From an uncultured bacterium (lineage in GTDB: Bacteria; Bacteroidota; Bacteroidia; Chitinophagales; Chitinophagaceae), in contig CAJBPC010000086.1 in NCBI GenBank assembly GCA_903957405.1, positions 1 through 9,258 on the forward strand: 9,258 nucleotides of DNA. The letters are read 5' to 3'. Of this stretch, positions 6,812-9,258 are shown in pieces. Every line of letters begins with the position of its first letter. Within the stretch, counting starts at the first letter, position 1. Both the position numbers and the translations under genes were made by a program. Below the pieces are notes generated by a model. It searched no databases and had not been told where the DNA came from. It saw only the letters and a program-made list of their open reading frames with translations.

Positions 6812-8335
6812 TCATGCGGGGAGTGAAGCTGAGGGTGATCGCTTGTCTGACAGGAACCACAAACCCGTGAATGTGAGTGCGCCGTTGATCAGCAGCAGTT
6901 CCAGACCGATCTGGTAGCCGCCGAGGAGTGCAGGTGCGCTCTTGCTGAGGAAATAGCAGATCATGGGAGACAACAGGCAGACGGCGGTGACTGCCAGGCC
7001 ATCCCGGAGTGTCCGTTTGGTGAGTATTCCGAAGAAAAACAGGCCGAGCAATGGTCCGTATGTATAACCCGCCAGGTCAAGAATGATGTTGATGATCGAC
7101 TTGTTATCGATCCACTTGAAGACAAGGATGCAGCACATGAACACCAGGGTGAAGCAGATATGCACGATCATGCGTGTGCGCTTCTGTTGTTTTTCGGTGA
7201 GGCCGGGCTGGCGTCGGATGCCGAGCATGTCGATGCAGAAGGAAGAGGTGAGGGCTGTGAGGGCGCCGTCGGCACTGGGAAACAGGGCCGAAATGAGCGC
7301 GATGATGAAGACGATGCCGACCCATTGCGGCAGGTGGTTCATGGCCACGAATGGGAACAGGTCGTCGCCGATGATGTTCCGGCCTTCACTGAGGAGTTGC
7401 TTTCCTTCATAGCCCGCGCCTTTATCGAGCATGTAGAGATAGATCAGTCCACCCAGGAGCAGGAACAGGAAATTGACGATGACCATCACCGTGGTGAAGG
7501 TCAGGATGTTCTTCTGCGAGTCTTTCATGTTCCTGACGCTGATGTTTTTCTGCATCATTTCCTGGTCGAGCCCCGTCATGGTGAGTGCGATGACGGCCCC
7601 GCCGATGATATGCTTAAGGAAGAATGAGCGGTTCGACGGGTCGGTGTCGAAGATCCGCGTGTATCCCTTTTCGTTAAGCACCTGCATCGCACCGGAAAAA
7701 GAAAGACCCATGTTGGAGAGGATGTATATGATGCAGACCACGAGGCCCGTGAGCATGAATGTCGTCTGCAGGGTGTCGGTATAGACGATGGTCTTCACAC
7801 CGCCTTCAAAGGTGTAGAGGAGGATCATCAAGAGGATCACGAAGGCCGTGAAGACGAAGGGCACACCCATCTTGTCGAGGATGAAGATCTGCAGGACGTT
7901 GATGACAAGGTACAGCCTGGCGGTCGCGCCGACCGTGCGGGAGATGATGAAGAACAGCGCACCTGTCTTGTAGGAGAACCGTCCCAGCCTGTGGTCGAGG
8001 TAGTTGTATATCGAAGTAAGGTTCATCCGATAAAACAACGGTATCAGCACATAAGCGATGGCCATGTATCCGAAGACATATCCTATCACCACCTGGAAAT
8101 ACGTGAATGCTTTGAATCCTCCTGCGCCGAAATCCCCGACAGTGCCGGGCACGGAGACGAATGTCACCCCTGAAAGCGAAGTACCGATCATCCCGAATGC
8201 CACCAGCATCCAATTGGAGTTCTTATTGCCGATGAAGAATGATTCGTTGGTGGAATTGCGGGAGGTCACATACGCGACTGCAAGCAGCAACAGAAAATAA
8301 CCTGTGACGAATCCGAACAACAGGGTCGGTGACAT
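6812..8335 (-). CDS. Sodium:solute symporter (SSS/SLC5 family)
   Basis: An integral inner-membrane transporter that couples sodium entry to uptake of a small solute. The 507 residues form about 13 hydrophobic segments, the first at about 4-23, which matches the family core. Recognisable family features are the loop ESFFIGNKNSNW (31-42), the second helix GTSLSGVTFVSVPG (51-64) where the ion and substrate path begins, GLDQEMMQKNIS (255-266), and ISALFPSADGALTALTSS (348-365), the region that supplies the second sodium site in this family. The substrate (sugar, vitamin, sialic acid, iodide-like anion or other) cannot be told from sequence. The ATG at 8335 is preceded by an A/T-rich stretch (8336-8365). 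It is divergent from the LOG gene, with 93 bases between starts, and probably monocistronic given the spacer of at least 173 bases downstream. Confidence 0.93.
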   Translation of the reverse strand: MSPTLLFGFVTGYFLLLLAVAYVTSRNSTNESFFIGNKNSNWMLVAFGMIGTSLSGVTFVSVPGTVGDFGAGGFKAFTYFQVVIGYVFGYMAIAYVLIPLFYRMNLTSIYNYLDHRLGRFSYKTGALFFIISRTVGATARLYLVINVLQIFILDKMGVPFVFTAFVILLMILLYTFEGGVKTIVYTDTLQTTFMLTGLVVCIIYILSNMGLSFSGAMQVLNEKGYTRIFDTDPSNRSFFLKHIIGGAVIALTMTGLDQEMMQKNISVRNMKDSQKNILTFTTVMVIVNFLFLLLGGLIYLYMLDKGAGYEGKQLLSEGRNIIGDDLFPFVAMNHLPQWVGIVFIIALISALFPSADGALTALTSSFCIDMLGIRRQPGLTEKQQKRTRMIVHICFTLVFMCCILVFKWIDNKSIINIILDLAGYTYGPLLGLFFFGILTKRTLRDGLAVTAVCLLSPMICYFLSKSAPALLGGYQIGLELLLINGALTFTGLWFLSDKRSPSASLPA

Positions 8336-8376
8336 GTGGTAAATTTTGTGGAAGGTATAAAAAAATGCATTGGCAC

Positions 8377-8405
8377 TTGAGTTCTACCGGTATTGGGGTA
8401 TTTTG
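8377..8405 (+). promoter_or_regulatory. Candidate Bacteroidota housekeeping promoter of the LOG gene
   Basis: TTG at 8377-8379 and TATTTTG at 8399-8405 are separated by 19 bases, the spacing expected for the Bacteroidota primary sigma factor (TTTG / TAnnTTTG). The -7 element is one base short of consensus. Transcription would begin near 8410-8413, leaving a leader of under 20 bases rich in A (AGAAATAAACATAAAAG) before the ATG at 8429. That A-rich leader is the usual Bacteroidota translation signal in place of a Shine-Dalgarno motif. Confidence 0.4.
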
Positions 8406-8428
8406 AGGAACAGAAATAAACATAAAAG

Positions 8429-8980
8429 ATGAATCCTGACAAGAAAAAAACGGTGGCGGTATTTTGCGGATCGAAGCAGGGGAACGATCCGGTCTTTGTG
8501 TCACATGCGCGCGCATTGGGTCGTCTGCTGGCGGAAAACGGGATCGCCATCATTTACGGCGGCGGTGGAAAGGGGATCATGGGTGCATTGGCGGACGGGC
8601 ATCTGGAGGCGGGGGGAAGCATCACCGGCATCATTCCGAAAATGCTGGTGGACTTTGAACACCAGCACAACGGGCTGACGGAGCTGGTGGTGACAGAGGA
8701 CATGCACACCAGAAAAAAAATCATGTATCAGCGGTGCGATCTGGCGATCATCCTGCCCGGGGGATTCGGTACGCTGGACGAGCTCTTCGAGATGCTCACA
8801 TGGAATCAACTCAGCATTCACGACAAGCGGATTTTGGTCTTGAACTCCGGTGGATTTTATACGCATCTGATGGCACACATGCGGCATTTGGAGGAGACAG
8901 GATTCCTGTATGACCGGATTGCGGAAAGGGTGAAGATGTTCGACACACCCGACGCGCTCGTGCATGCCTTAGCGGATTAG
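8429..8980 (+). CDS. LOG family protein (TIGR00730-type nucleoside 5'-monophosphate phosphoribohydrolase)
   Basis: LOG proteins split the base from a nucleoside 5'-monophosphate; plant members activate cytokinins, and bacterial ones are often annotated as cytokinin riboside 5'-monophosphate phosphoribohydrolases or as lysine decarboxylase-like, the latter being historical. The 183 residues match the short form of the family. A Rossmann-like fold begins at VAVFCGSKQGND (9-20). The glycine loop GGGGKGIMG is at 44-52, the catalytic Arg95 lies in MHTRKKIMY, and PGGFGTLDE at 110-118 carries the catalytic Glu118. All key residues are present, so it should be active. The ATG follows a short A-rich leader and a candidate promoter. 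Its true bacterial substrate (AMP or a modified nucleotide) is unknown. Confidence 0.93.
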   Translation: MNPDKKKTVAVFCGSKQGNDPVFVSHARALGRLLAENGIAIIYGGGGKGIMGALADGHLEAGGSITGIIPKMLVDFEHQHNGLTELVVTEDMHTRKKIMYQRCDLAIILPGGFGTLDELFEMLTWNQLSIHDKRILVLNSGGFYTHLMAHMRHLEETGFLYDRIAERVKMFDTPDALVHALAD

Positions 8981-9152
8981 GATGCATGCCCGTCATCCCA
9001 GCGATCGCTTTTGACAGATGCCCATCACTGACAACACGCATTGGTGTGGACCATTCGCTTATGATCCTGCATGCTGCGCATGGCCGCGTTGATGTCGGAT
9101 GCAAGCCGGGCTTGGGGCAGAGGGTCCGGAACGTTGTGGAGCCCGGGAGGCT

Positions 9153-9258
9153 TTAGAAATTATACCCGATGGTGAAGAATGCATTCCGTCCATAAGGCGA
9201 CCGTGCATTTCCTATGACATCGTATTGCAGCATGGCAATCAGGCGGCCCCTTCCGCCG
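9153..9258 (-). CDS. C-terminus of an outer-membrane beta-barrel protein (5' part outside window)
   Basis: Reading leftward from the right edge, one frame gives 34 residues ending ...GRNAFFTIGYNF and then TAA at 9155-9153. Alternating hydrophobic and polar residues with a terminal Phe are the usual last strand of an outer-membrane barrel, recognised by the BAM complex. In Bacteroidota this could be a TonB-dependent receptor or a smaller porin-like barrel; the fragment is too short to choose. It is convergent with the LOG gene, 172 bases away. Confidence 0.55.
   Translation of the reverse strand, partial: GGRGRLIAMLQYDVIGNARSPYGRNAFFTIGYNF

Noticed and set aside
7160..7627. 155-codon + strand open frame opposite the symporter gene
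   Set aside because: Rich in Glu, Asp, His and Gln as expected from the reverse of hydrophobic membrane codons; no family resemblance.
8501..8965. 154-codon - strand open frame opposite the LOG gene
   Set aside because: Covers the conserved LOG motifs on the other strand and lacks any protein signature.
9000..9012. AGCGATCGCT palindrome followed by TTT after the LOG gene, as a terminator
   Set aside because: The palindrome has no loop, so at most a 3-bp stem can form; too weak for an intrinsic terminator.
9106..9146. CCGGGCT / AGCCCGG inverted repeat downstream of the outer-membrane gene, as a terminator
   Set aside because: Seven pairs but a 27-base loop and no T-run on the transcribed side; not enough to call.

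Overview
The window reads as an ordinary chromosomal segment of a Bacteroidota bacterium, most likely from the Chitinophagaceae or a near relative. This rests on family content (exported vWA protein with a carboxypeptidase-like N-terminal domain, LysM glucosaminidase, O-methyltransferase next to hpt, outer-membrane barrel ending in Phe), on start regions that are A-rich with no clear Shine-Dalgarno motif, on several non-ATG starts, and on candidate promoters resembling the Bacteroidota TTG / TAnnTTTG type. The placement is inference; no 16S or other marker is present.

Layout. Left part, + strand: the 3' end of a probable lipoprotein with two C-terminal membrane segments (1-586), then the heat-shock co-chaperone pair grpE (661-1242) and dnaJ (1278-2453). 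A sequence resembling a sigma-32 heat-shock promoter lies just before grpE. dnaJ meets the next gene tail to tail with only 5 bases between stop codons, and a small hairpin plus a T-tract there may terminate dnaJ.

Middle and right, - strand (genes given in transcription order): a sodium:solute symporter (8335-6812); after a 173-225 base spacer holding a good stem-loop, a tight run of O-methyltransferase (about 6587 or 6638 to 5937), LysM glucosaminidase (5936-4884) and hypoxanthine phosphoribosyltransferase hpt (4880-4344), with 0 and 3 bases between genes; then, after 115 bases, an exported vWA-domain protein (4228-2459).

Right end: a LOG-family nucleoside monophosphate phosphoribohydrolase (8429-8980, +), divergent from the symporter, and the last 34 codons of an outer-membrane beta-barrel protein (9258-9153, -) that runs off the window.

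Functionally this is housekeeping: GrpE and DnaJ serve DnaK (dnaK is not in the window), hpt and LOG act on purine nucleotides, the glucosaminidase trims peptidoglycan, and the symporter imports an unidentified solute. I see no tRNA, rRNA, CRISPR array, insertion sequence, phage gene or defence cassette. I found no convincing new biological system; the findings below are mainly regulatory and gene-architecture points, plus two uncharacterised envelope proteins.
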